Source of the DNA: Paramesorhizobium salinisoli | GTDB taxonomy: Bacteria; Pseudomonadota; Alphaproteobacteria; Rhizobiales; Rhizobiaceae | Direction of reading: 5' to 3' | Length of the DNA: 64,000 nt | Assembly (NCBI RefSeq): GCF_003335045.1 | Contig: NZ_QOZG01000005.1 | Location: forward strand, 62,001 to 126,000 | Shown here: positions 8,359-17,136 of the stretch, one piece after another | Numbering within the stretch: the stretch's first letter is position 1 | Layout: each line of letters begins with the position of its first letter | The notes under the pieces: model-generated | Seen by the model: only the letters and a program-made list of their open reading frames with translations | The model's database searches: none | Told to the model about the DNA's origin: nothing | Program-made: the position numbers and the translations under genes

Positions 8359-10499
8359 ACGGCACGAAGAAACAAGGAACGCCCGGGGATCACCGGCCTG
8401 CCGAGGATGGCGGACAGGATGATGTCGCCGGTTTCATCATGGATGAAATCGAACCCGGAAACGAGATGGAAGCGGAGGACGAGGCGCTCGACCTGGAGGA
8501 AGCGGTCGCGTCGCGCGGCTCCGCCCTTACCGATGCCATCAAATGGGATTCCGCACTGGAAGAACAGGACGCCGCGATTGCAGACTTAAGCGGCGCGGAC
8601 ATCATCAACGCGTTCGTCAAGCGCCTGCCCAACCGTCCAGGCGTCTATCGCATGTTCAACCGTGATGGCGACGTGCTTTATGTCGGCAAGGCGCGCAGCC
8701 TGAAGAAGCGCGTTTCGAACTACGCGCGGCTTGGCGGGCATACCAACCGCATCGCGCGGATGATTCGCGAAACGACGACGATGGAATTTGTCGTCACCCG
8801 CACGGAAACCGAGGCGCTGCTGCTCGAGGCAAACCTCATCAAGCGCCTGCGTCCGCGTTTCAACGTGCTGATGCGAGACGACAAGTCGTTTCCCTATATC
8901 CTGATGACGGGCGATCACCGCGCGCCTGGGATCTTCAAGCATCGCGGGGCACGCTCGCGCAAAGGCGAATATTTCGGGCCGTTCGCTTCGGCCGGTGCGG
9001 TTGGGCGGACCATCAATGCGCTTCAGCGCGCCTTCCTGCTGCGCACCTGCACCGATTCGGTGTTCGAAACCCGCACGCGTCCCTGCCTGCTCTACCAGAT
9101 CAAGCGCTGCTCCGGACCATGCACACGCGAAATCAGCGACGAGGATTATGCGGGGCTGGTCGATGAGGCGAAGGCTTTCCTTTCGGGCAAGAGCCAAGCG
9201 GTGAAGGCGCATCTTTCGCAGGCGATGGGCGAAGCATCCGAACAACTCGATTTCGAACGCGCCGCCGTCTATCGCGACCGTCTTGCGGCGCTTTCGCATG
9301 TGCAGAGCCATCAGGGCATCAACCCGCAGACCGTTGAAGAGGCCGACGTCTTCGCCATCCACCAGGAAGGCGGCATGACCTGCATCCAGGTCTTCTTCTT
9401 CAGGACCGGCCAGAACTGGGGCAATCGCGCCTATTTCCCCAAGGCGGATGCATCGCTGTCGGGCGAGGAAGTGCTGGGCGCATTTCTGGGGCAGTTCTAC
9501 GACGACAAGCCCTGCCCCAAACTCGTGCTCCTGTCGGAAAAAGTCGAGGACCAGGAACTTCTATCCGAGGCGCTTTCGACACGGGCCGGACACCGGGTTC
9601 AGGTCAATGTGCCGCAGCGCGGCGAGAAAAAGTTCCTCGTCGACCATGCGCTGACCAACGCGCGGGAATCGCTTGGCCGCCGGCTTGCCGAAACGTCGTC
9701 ACAGACGCGGCTGCTCAAGGGGCTTGCCGAAACATTCGGCCTTTCGCGCGTGCCGCGCCGCATCGAGGTCTATGACAATTCGCATATCATGGGCACCAAT
9801 GCCGTCGGCGGCATGATCGTTGCCGGACCGGAGGGTTTCGTCAAAAACCAGTACCGGAAATTCAACATCCGCTCCGAGGATATCACGCCCGGAGACGATT
9901 TCGGCATGATGCGCGAGGTGATAGGGCGACGCTTTGCAAGGCTGGTGAAGGAACACGGCATGCCCGCCGAGCGACAAACGGCGGAGGCGGAAGGCGCGGA
10001 GGATATAGCTGGGGATATGGATGTGTCCGGCGAAGGCTTCCCTGCCTGGCCCGATCTCATCTTCATCGACGGCGGCCAGGGACAGGTCGGCGCGGTACGC
10101 GGCATTCTGGCGGAACTGGGCATCGGTCACCTCGTCACCTCGATCGGCATCGCCAAGGGCGTCGACCGCGATGCGGGGCGCGAACGCTTCTTCGTCGAGG
10201 GCAAGCCGGCCTTCACCCTGCCGCCGCGCGATCCGGTGCTCTATTTCATTCAGCGGCTACGCGACGAAGCACACCGTTTCGCCATCGGCACGCACCGCGC
10301 CCGGCGCAAGAAGGAGATGATCAGAAACCCGCTCGACGAGATCGCCGGCATCGGGCCGGCGCGCAAGCGCGCGCTTCTGCACCAGTTCGGTACCGCCAAG
10401 GCGATTTCCCGCGCCGCGATCAAGGATCTGATGCAGGTGGACGGCATTTCGGAAGCCATGGCCCGGGCCATACGCGATCATTTTCATGATGAGCAATGA
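8355..10499 (+). CDS. uvrC: Excinuclease ABC subunit C
   Basis: 714 residues. UvrC makes both incisions in UvrAB-marked damaged DNA. I use the ATG at 8355 in the ATGA overlap, with AGGAA just upstream; the reading frame is open further up but that part lies inside the SDR gene. An acidic N-terminal extension of about 75 residues (rich in D/E) comes before the GIY-YIG nuclease domain (GVYRMF...VLYVGKARS). Then come the UVR motif ([12 protein letters not shown]), the RNase H-like domain with YDNSH, and a C-terminal helix-hairpin-helix pair. The stop codon lies inside the first copy of a 25-bp tandem repeat. Confidence 0.97.
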   Translation: MNGTKKQGTPGDHRPAEDGGQDDVAGFIMDEIEPGNEMEAEDEALDLEEAVASRGSALTDAIKWDSALEEQDAAIADLSGADIINAFVKRLPNRPGVYRMFNRDGDVLYVGKARSLKKRVSNYARLGGHTNRIARMIRETTTMEFVVTRTETEALLLEANLIKRLRPRFNVLMRDDKSFPYILMTGDHRAPGIFKHRGARSRKGEYFGPFASAGAVGRTINALQRAFLLRTCTDSVFETRTRPCLLYQIKRCSGPCTREISDEDYAGLVDEAKAFLSGKSQAVKAHLSQAMGEASEQLDFERAAVYRDRLAALSHVQSHQGINPQTVEEADVFAIHQEGGMTCIQVFFFRTGQNWGNRAYFPKADASLSGEEVLGAFLGQFYDDKPCPKLVLLSEKVEDQELLSEALSTRAGHRVQVNVPQRGEKKFLVDHALTNARESLGRRLAETSSQTRLLKGLAETFGLSRVPRRIEVYDNSHIMGTNAVGGMIVAGPEGFVKNQYRKFNIRSEDITPGDDFGMMREVIGRRFARLVKEHGMPAERQTAEAEGAEDIAGDMDVSGEGFPAWPDLIFIDGGQGQVGAVRGILAELGIGHLVTSIGIAKGVDRDAGRERFFVEGKPAFTLPPRDPVLYFIQRLRDEAHRFAIGTHRARRKKEMIRNPLDEIAGIGPARKRALLHQFGTAKAISRAAIKDLMQVDGISEAMARAIRDHFHDEQ

Positions 10500-10585
10500 A
10501 TATCGCATTCATGATGAGCAATGAATATCACATTCATGATGAGCAATGAATATCACATTCATGACGAGCAATGAACATCACACGG
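10486..10585 (+). repeat. 25-bp tandem repeat (minisatellite) across the uvrC stop
   Basis: Almost four head-to-tail copies of a 25-bp unit starting ATGATGAGCAATGAATATCA. Copies at 10486-10510, 10511-10535 and 10536-10560 differ by one base; the fourth (10561-10585) is decayed over its last bases. The uvrC codons for the final HDEQ and its TGA lie in copy one. Because the stop is in the first copy, gain or loss of later copies does not change the protein. Confidence 0.95.
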
Positions 10586-10687
10586 CATTGCGACCCAAGG
10601 CGTCGGAGCAAGGTGTTGATTTTTTGCCCATATCTCTGTTGATGTGTTCACATTACAGCGCCGCGCGCCTTCCGAACAGGCAAAGGA

Positions 10688-10750
10688 CGCTGTATCTTTT
10701 TGAATTGCTGCATGATTTCTCCTTAATCGATTGCGATAAGGAATCGTGCG
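10688..10750 (-). repeat. Dispersed palindromic repeat, copy B
   Basis: On the minus strand this reads ATTCCTTA, then CAATCGATT, AATC, GCAGCAATTC and AAAA in order. The same order of blocks occurs at 22012-22076, showing a dispersed element. It lies between the 25-bp repeats and the pgsA start. Confidence 0.6.
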
Positions 10751-10767
10751 GCGGGAGATCAGCCTAA

Positions 10768-11349
10768 ATGCGTAAAAATGCCCTATCCTTGCCAAATATG
10801 CTCACCTATGGGCGCATTCTTGCGGTTCCACTGGTGGTTTTGTGCTTTTTTGTCGAGGGAAGCCTGAAATCCAGCGACGGCGCGCGCTGGACGGCGCTTG
10901 CAATATTCGCCTTCGCCAGCATCACGGATTTCTTCGACGGCTATCTCGCGCGGATATGGAAGCAGACCTCCACCATCGGCCGGATGCTGGATCCGATTGC
11001 CGACAAGCTTCTCGTCTCGGCCTGCCTTCTGCTGCTCGCGGCAGATCGCACGATCGCCGGATGGACGCTCTGGGCCGCGATCATCATCCTGTGCCGCGAG
11101 ATCCTGGTCTCGGGCCTGCGCGAATATCTGGCCGAGCTGAAAGTCAGCGTACCGGTCAGCACGCTTTCAAAATGGAAGACAACCATGCAGATGGTCGCGG
11201 TGGGTTTCCTGCTCGCCGGCCATGCAGGCGACAAGTTTCTTCCCCACACGACCGAAATCGGCATCACGCTTCTCTGGATATCGGCGCTCGTGACGCTTTA
11301 TACTGGCTGGGATTATTTCCGGGCCGGACTGAAACATGTGATCGATTGA
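10768..11349 (+). CDS. pgsA: CDP-diacylglycerol-glycerol-3-phosphate phosphatidyltransferase
   Basis: 193-residue inner-membrane enzyme making phosphatidylglycerol phosphate from CDP-diacylglycerol and glycerol 3-phosphate, the committed step to PG and cardiolipin. The CDP-alcohol phosphotransferase signature is complete: DFFDG, then LAR, then G after eight residues, then D-x3-D (GRMLDPIAD). Several membrane helices. GGGAG precedes the start. It is followed 5 bp later by moaD and then moaE, so lipid and molybdenum cofactor genes probably share a transcript; uvrC-pgsA-moaD-moaE is a familiar order in Rhizobiales. Confidence 0.95.
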   Translation: MRKNALSLPNMLTYGRILAVPLVVLCFFVEGSLKSSDGARWTALAIFAFASITDFFDGYLARIWKQTSTIGRMLDPIADKLLVSACLLLLAADRTIAGWTLWAAIIILCREILVSGLREYLAELKVSVPVSTLSKWKTTMQMVAVGFLLAGHAGDKFLPHTTEIGITLLWISALVTLYTGWDYFRAGLKHVID

Positions 11350-11354
11350 GGCAA

Positions 11355-11612
11355 ATGACAACCAAACTCGTTTATTTCGCATGGGTGCGCGAGCGCATCG
11401 GCAAGCCGGAAGAGGAGATCGAGCTTCCGGCCGATATCCGTACAGTGGGTGAGCTTCTCCGCCATCTGAAGACGCGTGGCGAGGAATATGAGGCGGCGCT
11501 CGAATATCCCGATGTCATCCGCGTCGCCATCAATCACGAGCATGTCGATCATGGCGAGGCGATCGCCGGCGCACGCGAGATCGCGCTTTTCCCCCCTATG
11601 ACCGGAGGGTGA
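11355..11612 (+). CDS. moaD: Molybdopterin synthase sulfur carrier subunit
   Basis: 85 residues with a ubiquitin-like fold pattern, beginning MTTKLVYFAWVRERIG and ending in the required Gly-Gly (FPPMTGG), the C-terminus that is adenylated and thiocarboxylated. With MoaE it adds the two sulfurs of molybdopterin. The start at 11355 is 5 bp after the pgsA stop, and moaE begins one base after its stop, so the subunits are made together. Confidence 0.94.
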   Translation: MTTKLVYFAWVRERIGKPEEEIELPADIRTVGELLRHLKTRGEEYEAALEYPDVIRVAINHEHVDHGEAIAGAREIALFPPMTGG

Positions 11613-11613
11613 G

Positions 11614-12084
11614 ATGAGTGCCCCCGTCGTTCCGCATATCAGCGTCCGGCGCGAGGATTTCAACATTGCGCGCGAGATCGACGCGCTGACCGCAGGGCGA
11701 ACCGATATCGGCGCGGTGGTGACGTTCAGCGGGCTTTGCCGCGACGAAAGTGCTACCCTCGCCGCGCTGGAGCTTGAGCACTACCCTGATATGGCCGAGG
11801 CGGAGATCGGACGGATCGCGGCGGAAGCCATGCAACGATGGCCGCTTTCCGGGCTGCGGATCATTCATCGCCACGGAAAGATATTGCCCGGCGAAAACAT
11901 CGTTCTTGTCGTGACCGCCTCGGCGCATCGCCGGGCTGCGTTCGATGCCGCATCCTTTCTGATGGATTTCCTGAAGACCAGCGCCCCATTCTGGAAGAAG
12001 GAACACCGCCGCGACGGCAGAGAAGGCGAGTGGGTCGAGGCCAAGGCGGCCGATGACGATTCAAAATCCCGCTGGGCCCGATGA
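11614..12084 (+). CDS. moaE: Molybdopterin synthase catalytic subunit
   Basis: 156 residues, normal length. Signatures: VVTFSGLCRDES early, HRHGKILPGE in the middle, and PFWKKE followed by GEWVEA, which hold the lysines and arginines that bind precursor Z. It acts with MoaD to make molybdopterin from cyclic pyranopterin monophosphate. GAGGGTGAG immediately before the ATG, inside the moaD stop region, serves as ribosome site. The charged C-terminal tail (DDDSKSRWAR) looks disordered. Confidence 0.95.
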   Translation: MSAPVVPHISVRREDFNIAREIDALTAGRTDIGAVVTFSGLCRDESATLAALELEHYPDMAEAEIGRIAAEAMQRWPLSGLRIIHRHGKILPGENIVLVVTASAHRRAAFDAASFLMDFLKTSAPFWKKEHRRDGREGEWVEAKAADDDSKSRWAR

Positions 12085-12108
12085 AAACACCGGATAACAG
12101 GCAAGAAA

Positions 12109-12132
12109 TTACCTAAAACTTTACCTAAAACT
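12109..12132. repeat. Two perfect 12-bp tandem repeats
   Basis: TTACCTAAAACT is repeated twice head to tail, about 120 bp before the YbaY-META gene. An inexact inverted pair (CACATG...CATGTAG) lies 30 bp further on. This could be a regulator site in that gene's promoter region, but no regulator is indicated. Confidence 0.6.
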
Positions 12133-12254
12133 TGCAATGTCACAATTTCCACATGAACATTTACCATTCCATGTAGGTGAGAATCGCGCCCTGCGGCAGT
12201 CGGTTCTGCGCCATTCGAAGAACAAAACAATATCGGCCAAAACAAACAATAATA

Positions 12255-13076
12255 ATGGGAAAAAGATTTATGCAGCGCATCCGGTCAGGATGGATTTCGA
12301 TCATGGGGGCGGCAATGGCGGGGACTGGCTTACTCGCCGGCTTCGCCTTGCTGGTCACGGCATCGCTTCCGACTTCGGGCGTTGCGGCTGAGAAGACCAT
12401 CTTTGGCAATGTCGTCTACCAGGCGAAGGTCGCGCTGCCGCCTGAAGCCAATCTTCATGTGCAACTGGCCGATGTCTCGGTTGCCGATGCCGCTGCGAAA
12501 ATCCTGGCCGAGGCGCGGGTTTCGCCGATCGGTGCTGAATCGTCGATCCCCTTCTCTCTCGACTTCGCCAGCGAAGACATCCTCCCTGGCCATCGATATG
12601 TGCTGCAAGCCCGCATCGCCGCCGGCGATACGCTCTGGTTCGTCAACGATCAGGAATACAGCGTCGATCCCCAGCGGCTGCAACAGCCGGTCAACATCAA
12701 CGTCGTCGTCGTGCGCAAGGATGCCGATACGGCACAGGAATACCCAATCGAGAATTCCACATGGCTCGTGGAGGATATCTACGGCGCCGGCGTGGTCGAT
12801 AACGCCCAGACGACCCTGACGATCGGCGACGATGGCGAGGTAAGCGGCTCGAGCGGCTGCAACCGCTATTTCACCAAAGCGTCCGTGGCGGCCGACACGC
12901 TTTCCTTCGCCGAGGTAGGCTCGACCTATATGCAATGCCCGCCGGCGCTGATGAACCAGGAAAGCAAGTTCTTCGATGCGTTGGGCAAGACGCAGTCATA
13001 CCGGCTCGACCTGGGCAAGCTGCTCCTGCTCGATGGCGAAGGGAAAGAGATCCTGCGATTTACGCAGAATGGCTGA
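12255..13076 (+). CDS. YbaY/META-domain envelope protein
   Basis: 273 residues from the ATG at 12255; a second ATG at 12270 has GGGA at better spacing and is equally likely. A signal peptide with a long hydrophobic core ends near SGVAA before EKTIFG; there is no lipobox cysteine. Residues about 50-160 look like a YbaY-type lipoprotein domain (beta-sandwich, DILPGHRYVLQARI). The last 115 residues are a META domain with NSTWLVEDI, SGSSGCNRYF and MQCPPALMNQE, as in HslJ. Both domains are common in heat-shock and envelope-stress proteins. Periplasmic, exact role unknown. Convergent with the beta-helix gene. Confidence 0.82.
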   Translation: MGKRFMQRIRSGWISIMGAAMAGTGLLAGFALLVTASLPTSGVAAEKTIFGNVVYQAKVALPPEANLHVQLADVSVADAAAKILAEARVSPIGAESSIPFSLDFASEDILPGHRYVLQARIAAGDTLWFVNDQEYSVDPQRLQQPVNINVVVVRKDADTAQEYPIENSTWLVEDIYGAGVVDNAQTTLTIGDDGEVSGSSGCNRYFTKASVAADTLSFAEVGSTYMQCPPALMNQESKFFDALGKTQSYRLDLGKLLLLDGEGKEILRFTQNG

Positions 13077-13098
13077 GATAAAGGCCGGATCTATCGGC

Positions 13099-14943
13099 TT
13101 ATTGCGCGTGCTCATATGCACCACGGTCAATAGTGCTTCCGATTACGCGAAGATTTTTTGCGTAGTCGATGACGCCGACGGCAGGGATGCCTAGAGGGTC
13201 GGCGAAATGGCCGCTGTCGATCCCGGGAGAACCGGCTGCCAGACGCAAATCCAGTTTGGCCGCGTCCATAAAGTCCGGATCGTCCACAATGCTGGTATTG
13301 CCGTCCCCGCTCGCGGCCTTGAAGGCACTGAAGTCATTGGCCGTGCTGCCGTCGTTGTAGTAGTTCTTATCGATCCAGAACCACCGCGTATGAGCTCCCC
13401 CGGACGTCGTATAATAGATGTTATAACCAAGAGAGATCGGGCTGGTGTCCGCGGGTGAAAATTTCACGATCGCGTAGCCCTTCTCGCCCGCATGGAAAAT
13501 GTTGTTTTGAACATTTATATTGCTCGTATTGAACCCGAACTGCAGTTCCCCTGCGTTTATTTCCGATGTTTTGCGAACATTGTTGTCGTAGAGGGTATTG
13601 TTGACGATCGCGATATTTTCCGCACCTCCGGATTCAGTCGCACTATATCCGCCAACCAGAATGCCGGCATTCTGATTGAAGCGGATCAGATTGTTGCGGA
13701 CGGTGACGTTGCTGGCATTCTTCCCGTGATGCTCGCTTAGCAGCCAGATTCCACCGTCAGCGGCTTCAACCTGATTGCGCTCGATCGTAATGTTCTGGCC
13801 GCCATCCACATAGATCCCGATTGCGGCCGCGGGAAAATTTATTGCCTGGTTCCCGGCCACAGAAAGATCGGACACGACATTACCGGCAATCCAGCCGTTG
13901 CGGGCCCGGTCATAATCCTCGCCGTTCTCGAAATACCCGATAGCATCGATCCCGATGAAATTATTGTCATGGACCGCATTGTTCGTGATTTGCCAACCCT
14001 CGACATTGCCGCTGACCGTCAGGGATTCACTCAAGCCCGTCTTCAACGCATGAAGCTCATTTCCGTCAATGATGACATTGCGGATCGGTGTAGCCGTCGT
14101 ACCGTAGACGGCTATCCCCAGAGCGTTCGCATTGCCATTTGCAGGCAAATTGTTCGCCTCGATGGCATGGATGTCATTGTTTCGGATTTCGATGCGCTCT
14201 CCGGTTCCCTGCACCAGCACCCCGACGACAATGAATTCGGAAGCGGATTTGTAGTTCCGGATTTCGAAACCTTTTATCCTGATATAGCTGACATTGTTGA
14301 GCGTGATGAGGCCCCGCATGCCCTGACGGTCCTTCACCAGTCCGCTCCCGTCGATGATGGCGTTCTCGCCCGGATGCTCCATCAGCGTAATGAAGCCATC
14401 TGCGGCGGAACCCGACGCCGTGACGGTCACCGTTTCATTGTATATCCCGCCGCGAACGAGGATCGTGTCGCCTGCCTGTACATGGTCAACGGCATGTTGA
14501 ATGCTGCGCCAGGGCGAGCGGGCAGTGCCCGGATTGTCGTTCGAGCCTGTCGTGGCGACATAATAAGTATGGCCGGGACGCGAATATTTTTCGTTACATA
14601 TCCGAATGGCCGTGGCCTCGGCTTCATCCCCGGCGGAGATCCCGGTGACAGTGACTTTCACCGCCTCGTCCATATTGGCAGGTGCGGTATACAGTCCCTG
14701 CTCCGTGATAGTGCCAATCTCAGGCGCTCCACCCCTGACGCCATCGACCGCCCAGATGACAGCAGCATTTGCTGCTTCAGTCACCGTTGTTTCGAACTGC
14801 TGCGTCTGATTGGCCTGCATCACTCTGCAATCCGGAGCTGAGCCAACCGCCACTGCCTTCGCCTCATCGATCGGGAGGAAAATGGCGAAAGCGATGCCGA
14901 TAGCGCCCAATGATGCTGGTGAGAGCGATTTATCGAACTGCAT
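13099..14943 (-). CDS. Secreted right-handed beta-helix protein with Ig-like domain
   Basis: 614 residues. A signal peptide (cut near DEAKA-VAVG) is followed by an Ig-like region (about 35-115, with the AVIWAVDGV and GLYTAP pattern). Next comes a DUF1565-like opening of a parallel beta-helix (TYYVATTGSNDNPGT, then SIQHAVDHVQAGDTI). At least ten helical turns follow, marked by repeated NVTVRNN/NIAIVNN-type rungs, and the protein closes with DRGAYEH, the usual C-cap of this class. Relatives include polysaccharide lyases and adhesins; no catalytic residues can be assigned. GGGGAGGAGG precedes the ATG. Its local GC is low (40% in 13501-13560 by count) compared with neighbours, which hints at acquisition. 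No secretion genes nearby. Confidence 0.85.
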   Translation of the reverse strand: MQFDKSLSPASLGAIGIAFAIFLPIDEAKAVAVGSAPDCRVMQANQTQQFETTVTEAANAAVIWAVDGVRGGAPEIGTITEQGLYTAPANMDEAVKVTVTGISAGDEAEATAIRICNEKYSRPGHTYYVATTGSNDNPGTARSPWRSIQHAVDHVQAGDTILVRGGIYNETVTVTASGSAADGFITLMEHPGENAIIDGSGLVKDRQGMRGLITLNNVSYIRIKGFEIRNYKSASEFIVVGVLVQGTGERIEIRNNDIHAIEANNLPANGNANALGIAVYGTTATPIRNVIIDGNELHALKTGLSESLTVSGNVEGWQITNNAVHDNNFIGIDAIGYFENGEDYDRARNGWIAGNVVSDLSVAGNQAINFPAAAIGIYVDGGQNITIERNQVEAADGGIWLLSEHHGKNASNVTVRNNLIRFNQNAGILVGGYSATESGGAENIAIVNNTLYDNNVRKTSEINAGELQFGFNTSNINVQNNIFHAGEKGYAIVKFSPADTSPISLGYNIYYTTSGGAHTRWFWIDKNYYNDGSTANDFSAFKAASGDGNTSIVDDPDFMDAAKLDLRLAAGSPGIDSGHFADPLGIPAVGVIDYAKNLRVIGSTIDRGAYEHAQ

Positions 14944-14961
14944 GAAGCCTCCTCCCCGGCT

Positions 14962-14978
14962 CCAGAATCGATTTCTGG
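14962..14978. promoter_or_regulatory. Palindrome before the beta-helix gene start
   Basis: CCAGAA and TTCTGG arms around TCGAT, centred 27 bp upstream of the beta-helix ATG, within the expected 5' leader. It could be an operator or an mRNA hairpin over the ribosome site region. Confidence 0.3.
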
Positions 14979-15170
14979 CTCCTTCCGGCGTGCAAGAACA
15001 CTATTTTCTCTGTTCATAATCCATAGAAAGGGGGGAGTTTCGCAAGTCTTCGACACCCCGCCTGCGGCCAAGCCGGACGAGGCGTCTGCGGCTTTCAGGG
15101 GCATGGCGCACGCGTGCTGCGCATCGGCGGGCGAAGACAATGGCGATTCTGGATCTCGTCTTCGGGTTTC

Positions 15171-15193
15171 AGGCCCGCCTGAGTGGCGGGCCT
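15171..15193. other. Strong hairpin downstream of ndk
   Basis: A perfect 9-bp GC-rich stem (AGGCCCGCC and complement) with a 5-nt loop lies 25 bp beyond the ndk stop. It lacks a T tract on the minus strand, so it may be a 3' stabilising or factor-assisted terminator hairpin. Confidence 0.5.
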
Positions 15194-15217
15194 GGGCGTT
15201 CAGTCAATGTCGGGAAA

Positions 15218-15640
15218 TCAGCCGACGATTTCGGTGCCGGCGAACCAATAGGCGATTTCCTGAGCGGCAGTTTCAGGAGCGTCCGAGCCGTGGACGGAAT
15301 TCTCGCCGATCGAAAGCGCGAAGGTCTTGCGGATGGTGCCCTCGGCAGCAGCCTCGGGATTGGTGGCGCCCATGATTTCGCGGTTCCTGGCAATGGCGTT
15401 TTCACCTTCCAGAACCTGTACGACCGTCGGGCCCGAGGTCATGGATTCCACCAGTTCGCCGAAGAACGGGCGTTCCTTGTGGACGGCATAGAAGCCTTCG
15501 GCTTCGCGGCGGCTCATCCAGACGCGCTTGGAAGCAACGACGCGCAGGCCGGCCTCTTCAAACTTCTGGGTAATCGCGCCGGTCAGGTTGCGCTTGGTCG
15601 CATCGGGCTTGATCATCGAAAACGTGCGTTCAATCGCCAT
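15218..15640 (-). CDS. ndk: Nucleoside diphosphate kinase
   Basis: 140 residues, the standard bacterial length. It balances nucleoside triphosphate pools by transferring phosphate through a phospho-histidine. The catalytic His is H117 in NSVHGSDA. The start [10 protein letters not shown] and the GATNPEAA block are universal in the family. It appears to be a single gene with the GST gene 80 bp upstream on the same strand. Confidence 0.98.
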   Translation of the reverse strand: MAIERTFSMIKPDATKRNLTGAITQKFEEAGLRVVASKRVWMSRREAEGFYAVHKERPFFGELVESMTSGPTVVQVLEGENAIARNREIMGATNPEAAAEGTIRKTFALSIGENSVHGSDAPETAAQEIAYWFAGTEIVG

Positions 15641-15720
15641 CGTCCAAAATCCTTATGTTCCAGGGAAGTGGGCGGTGTTTACCCGCCCGGGCCTTAGGAA
15701 ACAAGGGGGCTCAGGCAATT

Positions 15721-16410
15721 TCACGCTGCCGTCACACGTCGTCCGAGGCCATCATAAAGGTCGAGGCAGCGTTCAAACCAATGCAGGACGGAATCGTCCT
15801 GCGAAAGCGGCGGCGGACCAGCCGTCACCCGCATCCACTGCAGCGCGCCGAACAGGATATAGTCGGCGAACAGCGGACCGTCACCCCCGAGGAAGGGCTG
15901 GAAATGCAGCGTGCGGCGCACGGGCTCAAGCCTTGATGCGAAAGCGGCCCTTTCCGCCTCACCTTCCGCCGCCAATTCCTCGATCGGCTTGCCGAGACGC
16001 TCAAACCGGCTCGTACGGAAATAGGCCTGGTCTGTTTCATCCAGCATGTCGTGGATGTGCATGATCGCCATCTTCGTGACCGGCATGTGGACGATCATCT
16101 GCGAAAAGCTCTCGACGAAGCGCGAGAGCGCCTTGCCCCCCTCGCCTGCGAACAATGCCGGCCGATCCGGATATGCCTCCTCCAGGTAAAGCGCGATTTC
16201 GAAGCTGTCGCGGACCAGGCGGTCGCCGTCCCGGAGAATGGGAACGGTCTTCGAGAAACCATCCTCGATGCCGGGAATAGAGGTGAAGGGATAAGGTCGC
16301 TCGACGAAATCCAGCCCCTTGTGAGCAAGTGCCAGCGCCACCTTCCAGCAATGCGGAGAAAACGGCCGGTTCTCATCCTTGCCGCAAAGGGTATAGAGGA
16401 CACGCGTCAT
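15721..16410 (-). CDS. Glutathione S-transferase family protein
   Basis: 229 residues starting MTRVLYTLCGKDENRPFSP. I use the ATG at 16410, preceded by GGGAG; the open frame upstream to 16509 has no support. A thioredoxin-fold N-terminal domain carries the cis-Pro (KTVPIL) and the RDSFEIA glutathione-contact motif. The rest is a helical domain with a long MIVHMPVTKMAIMHIHDML helix. The N-terminal SPHCWKV holds the Cys/Ser expected for catalysis. Substrate unknown. Divergent from the DinB gene. Confidence 0.87.
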   Translation of the reverse strand: MTRVLYTLCGKDENRPFSPHCWKVALALAHKGLDFVERPYPFTSIPGIEDGFSKTVPILRDGDRLVRDSFEIALYLEEAYPDRPALFAGEGGKALSRFVESFSQMIVHMPVTKMAIMHIHDMLDETDQAYFRTSRFERLGKPIEELAAEGEAERAAFASRLEPVRRTLHFQPFLGGDGPLFADYILFGALQWMRVTAGPPPLSQDDSVLHWFERCLDLYDGLGRRVTAA

Positions 16411-16542
16411 TGATAAACTCCCGATTCTGACTGATATCGTCCCGAAGAGATTGCAAGCTGGAATATCATCAGCAGATTTCATGAATTGCATCACACAACA
16501 AGCATTCACGCTTAGAGTTACACATCCTTAAAGGAATCATCG

Positions 16543-17055
16543 ATGCGTCGCCACTTCCAGATGTTTGCCGCCTACAACAGCTGGGCGAACGGTCTCGTCT
16601 ACGATGTCGCGGCGAAACTTTCCGATGATGATTACCGGCGCGACATGGGCGCGTTCTTCAAATCCGTCCATGGGACGCTGAACCATATCATGGTCGCAGA
16701 CCGCATCTGGATGAAGCGCTTTACCGCCGAGGGCGACCATCCGAAAACCCTCGACGCCATTCTTTTCCAGCAATTGGCCGCGCTGCGCTCCGCCCGGGAA
16801 GCCGAAGACCGCCGCATCATTGCCTTCGTCGGCAGTCTGGACGACAGGGCGTTCACCGGGCGCTTCACCTATATCACCGCCACCGATGTGCGTACCGTCA
16901 GCCAGAGGCTGGCGCCGGCGCTCTCGCACTTCTTCAATCACCAGACCCATCACCGCGGACAGGTGCATGCCATGCTGACCGCCCTGGGGCAGGACGTGCC
17001 GTCGCTCGATCTCATCCAGTTTCAGAGGACGGAAACGGGACGCATGTTCGCCTGA
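16543..17055 (+). CDS. DinB-family metal-binding protein
   Basis: 170 residues forming the DinB/YfiT four-helix bundle. A histidine in TLNHIMVADRIW and two in the HFFNHQTHHRGQ block make the usual three-His metal site. Many family members are thiol-dependent (bacillithiol or mycothiol) transferases; in a glutathione-using alphaproteobacterium the role is unknown, although the neighbouring gene is a GST. A ribosome site AAAGGAA precedes the ATG. Damage induction cannot be claimed because no LexA box was recognised. Confidence 0.88.
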   Translation: MRRHFQMFAAYNSWANGLVYDVAAKLSDDDYRRDMGAFFKSVHGTLNHIMVADRIWMKRFTAEGDHPKTLDAILFQQLAALRSAREAEDRRIIAFVGSLDDRAFTGRFTYITATDVRTVSQRLAPALSHFFNHQTHHRGQVHAMLTALGQDVPSLDLIQFQRTETGRMFA

Positions 17056-17136
17056 CCTGCCCCCAGCCGCGCTTTTCCATCGAGCGGGGCCATCTACATC
17101 TTGCGAAATGGGCGCTTCCCGTGCAAAAGCCCGGTC

